Assembly: GCF_037975245.1 (NCBI RefSeq) | Contig: NC_092569.1 | Span: 30,820,668-30,884,667, forward strand | Direction: 5' to 3' | Length of the DNA: 64,000 bases | From: Apostichopus japonicus | Lineage: Eukaryota; Echinodermata; Holothuroidea; Aspidochirotida; Stichopodidae | Shown here: in pieces, positions 11,825 through 23,733 of the stretch | Layout of the letters: each line of letters starts with the position of its first letter | How positions within the stretch are numbered: position 1 is the first letter of the stretch | Program-made: the position numbers and the translations under genes | Notes under the pieces: generated by a model | Databases searched by the model: none | Seen by the model: only the letters and a program-made list of their open reading frames with translations | Told to the model about the DNA's origin: nothing

Positions 11825-12469
11825 CTGAAGAATTAAAAATAAAGGTAGAGAACTATCGGATAATTTTCATTATAGTATGATCTTAACCGTATCGCCAACA
11901 TTTGTGGCTCACCTCAATAAATACGAATAGCTTAGAAAATATTTGAAATGTTGCGTTTTATCTTATCGTAACACATATCTAGATTACTAGCCTAGTTGTA
12001 CAGAGAAAAAATAAGTTTTATAATCGTATTCAAATTCAATGTAATTACTCTGGGTAGTTTTGTTTCAGATATTAGGCTTCAAATATTCGTACATCGTACA
12101 AGGGTATATCATCCGACACTGTTAAACTAATATTGACTGAAAATTCTAATGTGTGCTACGAAGTGTGTCTAGTACTAGGCTAGTTGTACTCGTAAGTAAT
12201 ATATTACAGTAAGAGTAATGCGAAGTTAGGAACAATGCATAGTCTGAACACCTTCATTTACGTAATATTTCAGCATGAGAAAAATAAATACCTACCAGTT
12301 CAAATATATGTAATAAAGGCTCCAGCCAGGCCTAGTTACATTAATACCCCGCCACAATTTACCTGCACCCTGTAGGCCTAGGTGGCTGCTAGGTGGCTAC
12401 GTTCTTAAATGGCTACGTTCTTGATAACAATGAAGTCGTAGCCACTACCCCTACTTCCCTCTGACTCGG

Positions 12470-13040
12470 AATTATTTTCTACTGTTCCCTGTAAAAAATG
12501 GTACACACAAATGAGAAAGATGCAACTGGACCCACCCTAGCCACTCTTCCTATACATTCATATTTAAACAATTTTTAAACATTTCTCTGTATCAAAAGAT
12601 AGGCAGAAATGAGAATGCTGCAATTGGAGCCATCTAGCCACTTTTTCTACTCCTCTCACATTTTTCTTTATTAAAAGATAGGCAGAAATGAGACCGATGC
12701 AATCAGAGCCATGGTAGCCACACTTTCTACTTCCCTCGGTCTTTAATAGAATGTAAAAAGGTAGGCAGAAATAAAACCAAGCCATTGAAGCCACTATCCT
12801 TACTCCCCTCCGACTTAAATTTTTCTTTAACATTTGTTTGTATAAAAAATAGGCCGCAATCAATAGGATGGAATTAAAGCCATCTTAGGCACTCTGCCTG
12901 CGACCCTCAGACTTAAAATATTTGTCATTATTTTCTGTATAAAAGGATAGGCAGAATTAATTACGTGTAACTGGGGCCATCATAGCTACTCTGTCTGCTC
13001 CCCTCAGACTTAGAATAATTTTCAACATATCTATGAAAAA
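12470..13040. repeat. Tandem satellite, unit about 80-97 bp, about 6 copies
   Basis: A diverged unit recurs with a start near GTATAAAAGATAGGCAG followed by AGAAATGAGA, GCAATTGGAGCCATC, TAGCCACTCT and CTACTCCCCTC. Unit starts fall near 12,491, 12,587, 12,669, 12,752, 12,839, 12,936 and 13,029. It sits in gene 1 where the exon for the N-half of the first fibrinogen domain would be expected. The 99-codon minus-strand open frame across it is repeat, not a gene. Confidence 0.85.
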
Positions 13041-14505
13041 GTTTCTGGGATAGAAGAAAAAATGCCAATATTTGAAAGATGGTTATTTCAGTTTGTATTA
13101 TCTCTGTTTAGACCAAGTGAGAACAAAAATTAGGAGGCCCTACTTTAATTTTTAAATGGCCGCCCGACACATTTTTCGAGTCTACCACCTGCCAGGTTAA
13201 TTTTTAACTTTTTCCTTCAAAATATATAGACTCCCATGTGATGTACATACTAATAAACTATTTCCACATCATTGCAGAGTGATGCTGAAGTCTGTTGAAA
13301 ATACTATTTTTTAAATGATTTTTTTCCAAAAGAAGTTTTTTTAAAGTATTGTAGTGATTTCAGTGTGGTGAGAACCTACATTTTCTCACATTAACTTGTT
13401 TACACCCATTGTAGTATATAACTTTAATGAAAGAGTCTTATTTAATCATTGTAATCTGTACTCCTGAGAATCTGTAAGTGTTACTTAAAAATCCAAATGA
13501 GCCATAAGAATAAGTGTTATAAGCATACCTTATCTTGATTTAAAAGCTTGGGAAAGTTTTACTGCATGCCCTTATAGTACTAATATTCTGCCCTCTCTAT
13601 TGTGCACAACCCTGAACACTGCATTCCAAACCAAGTCAAATGACCCTACAAATTTCAGTATCAAAATTCAATCGTGCCTTTCAGCTCCTGTCTATAATAT
13701 AATACAACAAATTACAAAGCTAAATCAACAATCAAAACCAGTAAACCATAAACACATGAACAAAAATGCTCATGACAACTATTTTCCAATTTCTTCACAG
13801 ATAACAGTAAAACAAGTTTCAGCTGAAGCAACCTACACCATCATTCGCATAGATAACAAAGAGTAAGTTCAATTGACATGGATAATTTCATCATCACACA
13901 TGAGCATTAGTGTCCTTCCTTACAAGAAAATTTACATCCTCACCAATCACCATATTTAATAGAAATTTGAACAAAACACCACCCTACTATTCAAGTTAAA
14001 ATCATATATGGTTCAGTTGTAGGTTAACAGCAAGTCTTCTCAACCGATTCTTTCCCCCAAAATAGTACTTATTTATCATGTGTGCTCCAAAAGTCACCTA
14101 TATTTCAACTAAAAAATGTACATCACCTTGCCGACGTGTAATATCCAACACATTCCTGCCATTTAGTCTTTAGACAAATTATGACATTGTTATTGTCTTA
14201 AGTTTCTTATTATATTCCTTTTACATCATTTGTTCTTCTTTTTTTTATGTTTATAGTTCTATCAGCCATTTCTAGCACAGTGTTGAAATAAAACGAGCCT
14301 ATAAAACAAACAATAACGACTATGTCATTTCTGTATATTTTAATATGTTGAAAATGCTGAAAATTTGAGGTCAAATTACTAGACATTGTTGGATCAACAA
14401 TTAAACTTACCTTTAGCCAACATTTCGTGCTGCAAAATCGGGAGGTCATTTTACTAGACATTCATTCATGCTTGAATAGAATCCTCAAATTTGATTGGTC
14501 TTATC
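13041..14505. other. No recognisable gene (gene 1 intron)
   Basis: AT-rich sequence between the satellite and the palindromic MITE. Short frames at 13,600-13,866 (plus) and 14,210-14,461 (minus) show no domain or splice context I recognise. Confidence 0.5.
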
Positions 14506-14616
14506 GTGAGGTTATCTAACGAATAATCAACGCTCTGTGTTTAATGCTATCGCTGGATGCACTCTGGCTTCGCTTGTATTAAACCCAAAGCGTTGATTAT
14601 TCTATATATAACCTCA
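14506..14616. mobile_element. Palindromic MITE, 111 bp
   Basis: Left end GTGAGGTTATCTAACGAATA and right end, reversed, GTGAGGTTATATATAGAATA. Both are followed by ATCAACGCT and a TTTAAT block, giving inverted arms of about 40 bp. No coding capacity. I could not define target-site duplications. Confidence 0.65.
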
Positions 14617-16245
14617 CTCTAGACAGTGAAATAAATCCTAATTGTTAGATAAACATGAAACTTGGTACATAAGGTCATTGGAGCAAATTTGGTAATTATC
14701 ATCAAAGTTCAGGAAGTATATCTTATTAACCGCAGCAGCTATATTGACATGGTTTGCTATATAGTTGTAGGTTCATTTGCTCTGGAACTGGTGATTTGCA
14801 TGGATACCGATGAAAACACCACTGATAGCTGAACCAGGCGAGACACTTGAGACGGATCACCTTGATTTATTTCTCAAGAAATGTTTCAATAGCATTTTAC
14901 ATCGGTGGAAATAATATAGATGGAGATACAGCTGCATTGCTGCTCTTGTTGTAGTTTATAACTGATTGTTAAATATTGCACACATAAACTGTTCCAGTAC
15001 TGAGGTTTTCTTAGTTCGTTTGAAAAAGAAAACAAATCAGCTCTATTGCGTAAAGCTGCCATTTTTATGTTCACGGAAAAACCATCAAAATGTTGACAAA
15101 TTAAACGTATTTGTATTAGGAATTATGCTTCTTTCGAATATTACATCCAACAGATTGATCATATCAGTATAACGTTTTAAATATAGCAATTTGGATATTA
15201 AACGTATTCAAAAGTTCAACTATCATTTCCGTATGCATATTTGTTGTTTTGAAAAATCAAAAGTTGAACTTTATTCACTTTATCCTACTAGTTGGGCATT
15301 CATTTTGACGGAGAGATAAATGTTATATTCGAAAATATGAATAGTTTTATGAATTGACGGAACAAATTGTCATCGTGAAGAAATAACTTCGTTGTTTTTT
15401 GAAATTGTAATTCGCATTTTAAACGTCATGCTATATTTTCTTTGATAAACAAATGATTAATTCACAAGTAAATCATACGTTATTTTCCTTATAATAGGTT
15501 AATAGATACTTAATCGTATGTAGGGTTTCGAAACCCTTATGCTCTCGTTACAAAAACGTTCAGGCTTTGCACTCAAGATGGAGGGGAAACCTGTTGTATT
15601 TGAAACAGAATTGTGTGAATTTTGGATATATTTAAGTAATTATATTTAGACATTTCAATATGTATATATATTTTGTATTTTTCCAAGTGTTTCAAAGTTC
15701 TCCTCCAAACAGATTCGTGTTAATTGTAAATAGTTTAGCCTCTGCTAATGACATGTACAAGGTAGATGTTCTGCTGAGTAAAAAGTCTGTTGCAGATTTT
15801 CTCTTTACGTGTTTGTTTTATTCTCAGAAACTTAATGATGTAATTCCCAATTGGGTATCAACAAAATGGGACAGAATGGACCGTACGAATAGGAGGAACA
15901 TTAAAAGAATATATAATGACAAGATATTAAATGCAATAAAGTAATAAAGATACAAAATGTTCGATAACTCACAACATTTGTAAAAAAATATCTAAGTTTC
16001 AAGAAAGTTACCGTTGAAGAGAGCCGATAGCTCACCAATCGTAATATTCTCTGCAAATACTCGTGTTAACAAGTCAGCGCAGATAGACAGTTGTTTTATT
16101 TTATATGTTGAAAAAAGCACAGGTCATTTTTTTTAGCTGAAGTGAATAAAAAATTGACACATTTTTAATTAGTGAAAGAAAATATACAAGTAAAATTATA
16201 CTTTGAAGAAATTAAATTGATTAAATAAATGTTTTAGAGACTTAC

Positions 16246-16317
16246 CCGAAAACCGTTTAAGATTAAAAGCAACAACACAGAAAAGAAGAAAATACATTTT
16301 CTTCGAAGTTCTGCCAT
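16246..16317 (-). pseudogene. Gene 1 signal-peptide exon (exon intact)
   Basis: ATG opens a 24-codon exon, MAELRRKCIFFFSVLLLLIL followed by NGFR, ending CGG|gtaagt in phase 0. The short basic N-region and the hydrophobic IFFFSVLLLLIL core are a textbook secretory signal. Phase and position match the copy B exon at 45,505-45,570. The exon itself is intact although downstream exons of gene 1 are damaged, so a truncated secreted product remains possible. Confidence 0.75.
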
Positions 16318-16432
16318 CGATCCAAAATAAAACAGATTAATTTTGCACGAAATAAAGGAGAAAATTGCTGACTTTCTGAGACAGTTAAAGAAGTAATGAC
16401 GGTGAAATCGTTACCCGGGGAAAGTCCTTAAT

Positions 16433-16448
16433 ACGTACGGATGTCCAT
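16433..16448 (-). promoter_or_regulatory. Conserved upstream motif of gene 1
   Basis: ACGTACGGATGTCCAT (plus strand), 116 bp upstream of the ATG. It is identical to the motif at 4,379 and close to that at 45,689. Confidence 0.4.
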
Positions 16449-16583
16449 GAAGACCATGTCATTTAACAGCTGGTCACACAATCTATGTTTTCAATCTAGT
16501 GTGTCCTATATCGACATCTGTTATGTATGTAAGTGTCATTATTATTACAGAATAAACATGTGCTAGATTATATTTGACTAGAA

Positions 16584-17714
16584 CAGGGACGTCGCTAGAG
16601 GGGAGTGTGGGGTGTCTCACCCCTCCCCACCCCTCCAATCTTGGTAAAACTGACGATAGTTGGAAAATTTGAGTGCGACATTCTGAATTTCCGACTGTCT
16701 CACTCTAATTTTTCCGACTGTCGCACTCTAATTTTCACATATTCTTGTAATTTGTGAGTGACCTAATTTTTTTCGGTCACAAGACCTTTAATCAGTCATA
16801 TTTACGTTTACGTTTATTTAAGTTTTCCTTGTCACATTGAGAAATTGTATCTCGCGATCCTTATACTCCACCATACAAAACTTCGTATGATTTTAAATAC
16901 TCTAAAAAAAATGCCCAATAGAACTACTGTGCAGCGTTCGCCAGCTACAATTCGGTTAATTTATGTATCAACTTTGCTATTGGGTGGGTTGACCTGGTTC
17001 GCTAGCTTCAAGTAAGTTCAGGATATACATTGCCTCTATGGTATACAATTAAAACACTCAATGCTAATCAACGGAAGCTTAAAGGAGCCATCAACATAAG
17101 AAAAAATGTGCCCCCATAAGTTGACATTTTTCAGTAAATTGTTTAGATAACAAGATAAAATCTTATAAATAAATCAGAAAAATGCTGGATTGCTCAGTTG
17201 TTTTAGCTGAGCAATTGAACAATTTTCTGCAAAATGTTAAATTAACAACTTATCGTATCTCGACATTTTTCTGCAAAATGTGTAATTGCTCAGTCACTTC
17301 ATTCCAAATGCTCAGTTGGGATGAAGTGAACAATGGAAATGTTTTCATGTGAGTGATAAATAGCCCCGACCCCCCCCCCCCCAAGAAAATAATATTAAGC
17401 GTGCTAGTAAAAAGCACTGTATTTTTTGGTCATTCACTATGTCGTCGAATATAATTTGTTGAAATAAAAATCCCCTTTGTTACATTAACACAGCTTTTGT
17501 ACACAGTAGTCAAAGTCTCCCCTAGGCAGATAACTATACTCAGTTGCTTACTTGTTTAGCCAGAGTGATTATAAGTTTGTGAAGTGAGGGCCAGTGGTAC
17601 AAATGTATCGAAAAAATATTTCCGCGCGCTACGCGCGTTCAACATGAAAATGTTGACGAGTAGCACGGGGGGAGGGGGGGGGGCTACAAGGCAGCAGCCT
17701 TAGCTACGTCCCTG
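16584..17714. mobile_element. Non-autonomous hAT-like DNA transposon
   Basis: Terminal inverted repeats are CAGGGACGTCGCTA (left) and, reversed, CAGGGACGTAGCTA (right), the CAGGG start typical of hAT elements. The flanking 8-mers GACTAGAA and ATCTAGAC share a CTAGA core, compatible with a decayed 8-bp target duplication of hAT type. The inside has C- and G-runs near 17,370 and 17,670 and no transposase frame. It is absent from the paralogous block at 3,080-5,650. Confidence 0.75.
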
Positions 17715-18714
17715 ATCTAGACGTTTTATGCTATAGGTAGGCCTATAAGTATACCGGAACATGGCCTTTCTTAGTTCTCGGTTTGACGATTTGACGTTAT
17801 GTAAAGAGAGTTTTGAACTGGAATCAACGATACAGTACCTACTTAACTTCAAACACATAGCTAGTACAGTAACTTATGATGCCACCTGTGACACATGTTA
17901 CTACGGTTCATGTCCCAGACACATTGTACTAGTTATATGTATCGGATGGTTTTCCACATATCAGTCCATTATTTGTTACAATATCACACATGCAGTAAAC
18001 TGTTCAAATGATACGTTTCACTTTAAATGAACATGAGCAGGGATTACCCATTCCATACACAATAAACACCATGATATTTATTATGATTTCAAAGTACCTT
18101 AACTGCTTTAACGTTACACCATCATTTACAAGGTAATGCCTTCTATTTTTTTTTGCTAGTAAGTACAAGGTACTATATGCTAAACAACGTGGTTGACAAC
18201 TTACGATACTGAACGGAATCTTATGGACTTATAAACCGTATGATATCACGTGATTGAGCCACGTAGCACTGTTCCACGTGTTCGATATGGTGACATCACA
18301 AGGAAATACATCTTGAATGATGACGAATCGTGGCTGGATTCTTTACTACAATGATACAAAGGCATATTGCCAGACGTTATTATCTGTGCCAAGAAATCGG
18401 AGTTTATACTTCTTGTGTTAAGGCATTTGCATACACCCTTCCTAATATAACCTAATACAGGAATATGACCTAGACGTTACGTTATATAGTAACACTACAT
18501 GGTATCGATGGGTGTATAGTACATGGTGATTTGGTCAAAATGATACAAACATATGTCTTTAGTGTCTCTAAATATAATATTACAACAAGGAAGAAGACGA
18601 TCTCAATGACAATAATTGTGACATATAGGAGAGCCATCACAACATACTGATTATAAATGATAAGCGTGTATTCAAACACATTTCTATTGATATTAAGAAA
18701 GTTCGCTAATTATA

Positions 18715-19350
18715 ACTTATTGTTGGAATATTATTAAATTTCTCTCGTGTTTTTCACCATTTTTACCCATTTCGTCTAAGTGTTTTTATGTTTACTGTAC
18801 AGAGTAGCCTATGAAAGTCCTTACCATTATTGTTGCTGAAAACTTTTCGATCAATATAAATAAATGCCATTCCAAAGACGTTGAGAATATTTCTACCTGC
18901 TTATGTTTATGTTATGTCCCACACTCCAACACCCCAAAGATCACTTTGAATTACTGGTAGCAATTCGGTAATAACATATTCGGCGTCCCACACTGCTTGC
19001 GAATTCCTGTCACCGGACATATCGATTTTCACCGATTCTAGTATATAAAAATAAATATTCATGTATATTTGTCAATTACCAATCACATATATGTGAATAA
19101 AGATGTTTTAATTTCAAGTGTCGTATACGCCACCTTTGTATATATAATAAAGTGTTACAGTGATGAGTGAGAATTGGGATACGTTAGGAATATGGAATGC
19201 TGGAAATCGGTTCTGTTAAAGTTCTAAACAAAATATATTTGGAAGAGCCCCCTCTATTCGATTCCGGTAAGGATATGGATTGGGGACAACCTTTACAACA
19301 TGTACTCTATGAAATACTTATTTGTGGAGTTGATACGCAATTATTCAACA
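18715..19350. repeat. Diverged dispersed repeat, copy 1
   Basis: Shares ordered blocks with 20,695-20,960 and more weakly with 57,290-58,090: TTTCTCTCGT, GTAGCCTATG, CGCCACCTTTGTA, CAGTGATGAGT and CCCCTCTATT. No coding capacity was recognised. Confidence 0.5.
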
Positions 19351-20694
19351 AAAAAAATCCACCTATATGTTAGCAATATCCTTTATTTTTTATTTAATCA
19401 TATCTAAATTTAGATTACATTGTCGGAACGTTGTATATGTTGTTATAATTTTCCATATAACCACCTCACTTTGTTCGTGTTCGTGTTCGTGGGAGTGGGA
19501 GTGCGAATGGTGGTTTTAATCGCTAATACGGATTCATCGTGGTAAGTTGAGTAAATAGCTGTTTCGTTAAGCTGCAGACAGGTCTCATATTCTGTCAGCA
19601 GTTTTTGTTTTACCCAATGCAGGTTAATCAGTAAGTACTTACTAAAGCGATTCAATACCTCTTCCATAGAATTTTAATTAAAGCAATTAAAAGTCACATA
19701 GTCCTATTTAAATAAAATATCTGATAGGATGTTGGTGTAACTAATCACATTGATACAATTTACAGCTTCATAGCTTATTCAGTTGATAGGACTATTAAAA
19801 AAAGTGTTCATATACTTAATTGTTAGACTTAATAGCACAAAACCTCTGACGTTATATATGAAAATAGGCGCAAAAAAATAAGCAATTTGGCCAGTCTGTC
19901 TATGTGTGACATAAATAATAATTCCTCAATGTTGTGTATTATTGAAATACAATTAATTATTAAACTAAGAATGAGTGCATAGTGGATCAAATTGTGTTTT
20001 ATTTAACCTACACTTCATTAAATATTATGATAATATTATATTCAACAATAAAATGAGGAAGTTTTGACAAATTTGACAATTTTCGACATAAAGACTCATT
20101 TACCTATATAAAAGTTTTTAAGCCTAAACGTGATATTATTTCAATGAAGGAAAACGCACATTTTAACATGATTATTGGATAATTATTATCACTTATAGTG
20201 ATACAATGGTACATTAAAATTGTACATCAAACTTTAATTTGGTATGTTGTAGCCCTCTAGCAAACATTATTATCAGTCCAGGGTGTATATCTATTCTGAG
20301 TTTAAGTTTAAACTAACCCTTTTACATAGTTGAGGTCCATCAGTTAAAGTGACTGGACTATATTGTATAAGGCAACGACTTCGGGTCAATTCCCCAGATA
20401 CAACATAAAACTCAATCGGGCAAAAACATAAGATTTTATGTTTACAATGTTTTAAAAATTTGACGGTTGGTGTTGAAAGTCATGAGGTCTTCTGTTGCAT
20501 ATATGAAGCAAAAAAACACTTGGTTGAGTTATTAGATTAGGAAGGACATGACTAACTTTTCTTCTGTCCCACCTCCTTCTCCCTTTGTTCCACCCCACCA
20601 TCACTCCTCTTCTCACAGCTCTCTCCCCCCCCCCTTTTTACTTCACACCTTTCTGTCTTTGTCCTTCTCCTTCAATCATTTATTCAATTATACT

Positions 20695-20960
20695 TCGTTG
20701 TCAGAATGTTATTAACTTTCTCTCGTCTTCTTGATCTTTTTCTCCCATTTTTTTTATGTATTTATTTCGGTTACATAGTAGCCTATGCAGTTCCTAACCA
20801 TTATTATTATTGAAAACCAGGCTATTAAATGAATATTCATGTGAAATTGTCTATTTTCAATCAAATGGAAGTTAAAAAAGATCTTATCATTTTCGAGTGT
20901 CGTTTACGCCACCTATGTACATATATTGATAATGTTGTACAGTGATGAGTAGGATTTACT
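20695..20960. repeat. Diverged dispersed repeat, copy 2
   Basis: Same orientation and block order as 18,715-19,175: TTTCTCTCGT, CATAGTAGCCTATGCAGT, TTACGCCACCTATGTA and CAGTGATGAGT. Confidence 0.5.
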
Positions 20961-20968
20961 ATTTGATA

Positions 20969-21520
20969 TCAAAATAAAAAAAAACATCCTGTCTTTATTA
21001 ATACATCCTTGCGCTTTTTATTGGATAGGCGTTTAATGGCAAACTCCCTTAGATGTTTCTTGTACCATGACAGTTTCGACTTTCTGGACGCAAGGTAACG
21101 GTAAATTGACTTTTTTACCACATTGGCGGCGCATTCACATACATTGGTAATTAATTTGCTGTCCTCGTGTAGTAGGAACACCTTTCGCCTTTTGGGGGAA
21201 CATTTTGATACAACAAACCATTTCACGGGCATGGTTCTAAAGCGACGTGTTGCTGGTGCTACGGTGGCGAAAGTTTTAGAACTATGGGTCTAAGTTTTAT
21301 CATGTTTTGTTTTGCTTCGATCACTTGGGTACGTAGGCATACTGGGTCTCATGTGGAAAGTTTTTGTACGAAGACGAAAATCCGTGGGCGTATAAGGCTT
21401 TAGATCGATGAATATCTATATCCGTATGGTTCCTAGGTAGCATCTGCAAGCGCTTCCTGCATACTTTTGACTTGCTCTGGATGCATCCTTTTTGCCAAAT
21501 TTGAGACTTGGATTTTGTCT
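20969..21520 (-). pseudogene. Remnant of an unidentified, possibly mobile-element, coding region
   Basis: The minus strand has an 88-codon open frame starting MPVKWFVVSKCSPKRRKVF at 21,232, basic throughout, ending with a KKRKDVLIKTGCFF-like tail. Upstream, 21,300-21,520 reads in pieces as NLAKRMHPEQVKSMQEALAD and EPYGY, interrupted by stops. Small basic proteins with a Lys-Lys-Arg-then-GGF-like end and companion proteins with such a helix occur in large virus-like DNA transposons of invertebrates (Polinton/Maverick group). I make that link only from memory of general patterns, and no capsid, polymerase or integrase is visible. Treat as unknown. Confidence 0.3.
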
Positions 21521-22131
21521 CTAGGGCTTTTAAATAACACGATGTAATGTGTGATATTACTTGTTTCCTTTGCCAGTTAAATAAAAATTGTGATATAGCT
21601 CATGGAAATATTTCATATGATTATCTTTCTATTAACATCATATTTTCATGCTGAGTTTCTTTTGGAAAACCAATCATTTGTGCGTTGATCGTTCCCATGT
21701 GACGTCATGATATCGTCTAAAATCATCAACTTTTTGTAAGATTGGTCAAGATTGTCTCCAATTCCGACAGGAGACTTTCAACAAAGGATTTTAGAGAGGG
21801 CCACAGACAGCTCTATAACAGATGGCTGGTATTCTCAATAGCAATGCACAATCCTCTAGGGCGTATAGTCGTAACTTCGGATTTATTTAGAGAAATGATT
21901 TTTTTTTTCAAATACCACCTTAACAATAAAGAAAAAATGTATCGACTATGAAAAGGACAATATACGTAATTGCCTCATGAGAGCTACCGTCATCTTAGCT
22001 TACGATATATTTGAATCCTGATGACCACGCACACTCCTTATTAAAAGGATTCTGACACTTTGAAATGCCAGAAATAAGACGTCCAAATGAGTAAATGGAA
22101 TAATATTTGCTCAACTCTAACGAAAATTGCC
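21521..22131. other. No recognisable gene
   Basis: Unique sequence between the coding remnant and the left edge of the tandem duplication. No supported features. Confidence 0.5.
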
Positions 22132-23733
22132 ACCCGATTACTTTCAGGTTCTCCTTTTATTTAATTGTTTTGTATTGATGATGGTTCCAGTGAAGCGTTA
22201 AATGTTAGCGTTAGCGTTAAATGTCTATCAAAACGTTGCGGGTTTAACCACTACTACCACAACGTCATATTCAGCGTATACAAACACACCCGCACTCTGG
22301 TCAGGGCGTACTCAAATTGCATTTCAAGGCGCACAATACGTTTTTTTTTGGAGATTAAAGTGGCGTCCGCTAGCTAGGTCAGGTGTCATATCAAATGCAT
22401 ACAACGAGTAACCTTTGGCGTAGTCACTACAACTGATCTGATTGCCGTAGTCACTGGACATACTATTTAATCCCGAAGACAGGCAATGACGTAGCGAACA
22501 TCCGTAAAATTAAGAAGTAACGGTTTGCTTTGTGTTTGTCATTGTTGTCATCTTAACGAACAAAACGCTAGTTCTTTAAATAATCAACAAGACTCCATTA
22601 TCTGTTGGTGAATGCCAGGGATGTGGAGTCGGAATACAAAGGCCACTGTCATGCCATGCCCCCCCCCCCTTCCCCACCTATGCCCTCAATTTCTAAGTTA
22701 TTCTTGAAAATGACACTTTCCTTTGAATTTGTAAGACTCAAGGGGATTCATGTCGGAATATTACTCAAACTTGTTATATTTTAAACACAGCAGTAAAGTT
22801 TTAATTTCATGTTGGGGTTGGGGATGATCAGGTGTTTATCGCAAAACAAAGAATTTGGAGAAAGATAGTTTCTATATTCGGGACAACCAAGCAGATGACC
22901 AAATGAATAAATACCACATCATTCATACATGGAGATGAGTGAGGGAGTAAGAAATATATGCAGATCAATGGTAAGTTATTAAGTCTGGTTGAATATGTAC
23001 CTTTGGAAAATATCTAATTAAAGGAGTCGTCCAGAAGACTGGTTATATATGATTAAATTCGTGTGTATTATCGAAAGCAAATGTATTATCTAATTGTGTC
23101 AATTTTAGGATATTGATTCAGGAATAAAGAGGGCGCATATTATGGTGATTTCGGATGATTGTGTTCTGTTTGCATAAACCAATGCGTTTTACTCTGGCAG
23201 TAGAACTGATCTCTCAAAGATAATACATACACAACTTAGAAATTACATCAAAACGTATAAGATGTCGTTGCTAGTTAAGCGATGTCATTACATTGCCACT
23301 AACTTTTATTCAATATAATCGCAACATTTGGAATTGAACATGACTAGTCAGCATACTGATGTATTTTTTTTAAATATATTTCATTGCATAATTTCATAGT
23401 ATTCTCAGTGCCATTATTACTGATAACATTTTAAAAGACAAGTTTGGAATCCAATTCAATTATCGAAAACTATTTGAAAAAGTATCAAATGCCATCGAGT
23501 TCTCTGTGCTGGCTGTCCCACTGGTAAAATGGTTCACCGTTGTTTTGTATTTTGCCCATCATATAGTATTGCCTTGGAAGGCTTATTAGTGTCTCTTTCC
23601 TTCAATTCGATCTTTCAAATACGCTAACTTCCACTATAGCTTCGATATGTACTTCTTTATTTAATATATGTTATTATATCGCCAACCGTTTCCTGTCCTT
23701 GTTACCTTGAAGACTTCAAATCCACTACTTTGA

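Larger units (their letters stand above)
8884..16317 (-). pseudogene. Gene 1: fibrinogen/TIL/EGF paralogue, probably dead
   Basis: Minus-strand exons in order: signal peptide (16,317-16,246), C-terminal half of the first fibrinogen domain (11,824-11,560), TIL (11,200-10,992), EGF (10,146-9,937), EGF plus fibrinogen N-part (9,687-9,389) and fibrinogen middle part (9,145-8,884). Splice phases match those of copies A and B. Defects: the exon for the N-part of the first fibrinogen domain is missing, and that interval now holds a satellite and a palindromic MITE. A TAG replaces a Trp codon in the first fibrinogen domain. A 1-nt deletion shifts frame in the EGF part of 9,687-9,389. No terminal exon was found. 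Expressed truncated forms cannot be excluded. Confidence 0.75.
15080..18480. repeat. Older segmental duplicate, paired with 3,080-5,650
   Basis: Collinear with the left block (see 3,080-5,650) and includes the promoter and first exon of gene 1. The extra length is explained largely by the hAT-like element at 16,584-17,714. Confidence 0.65.
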
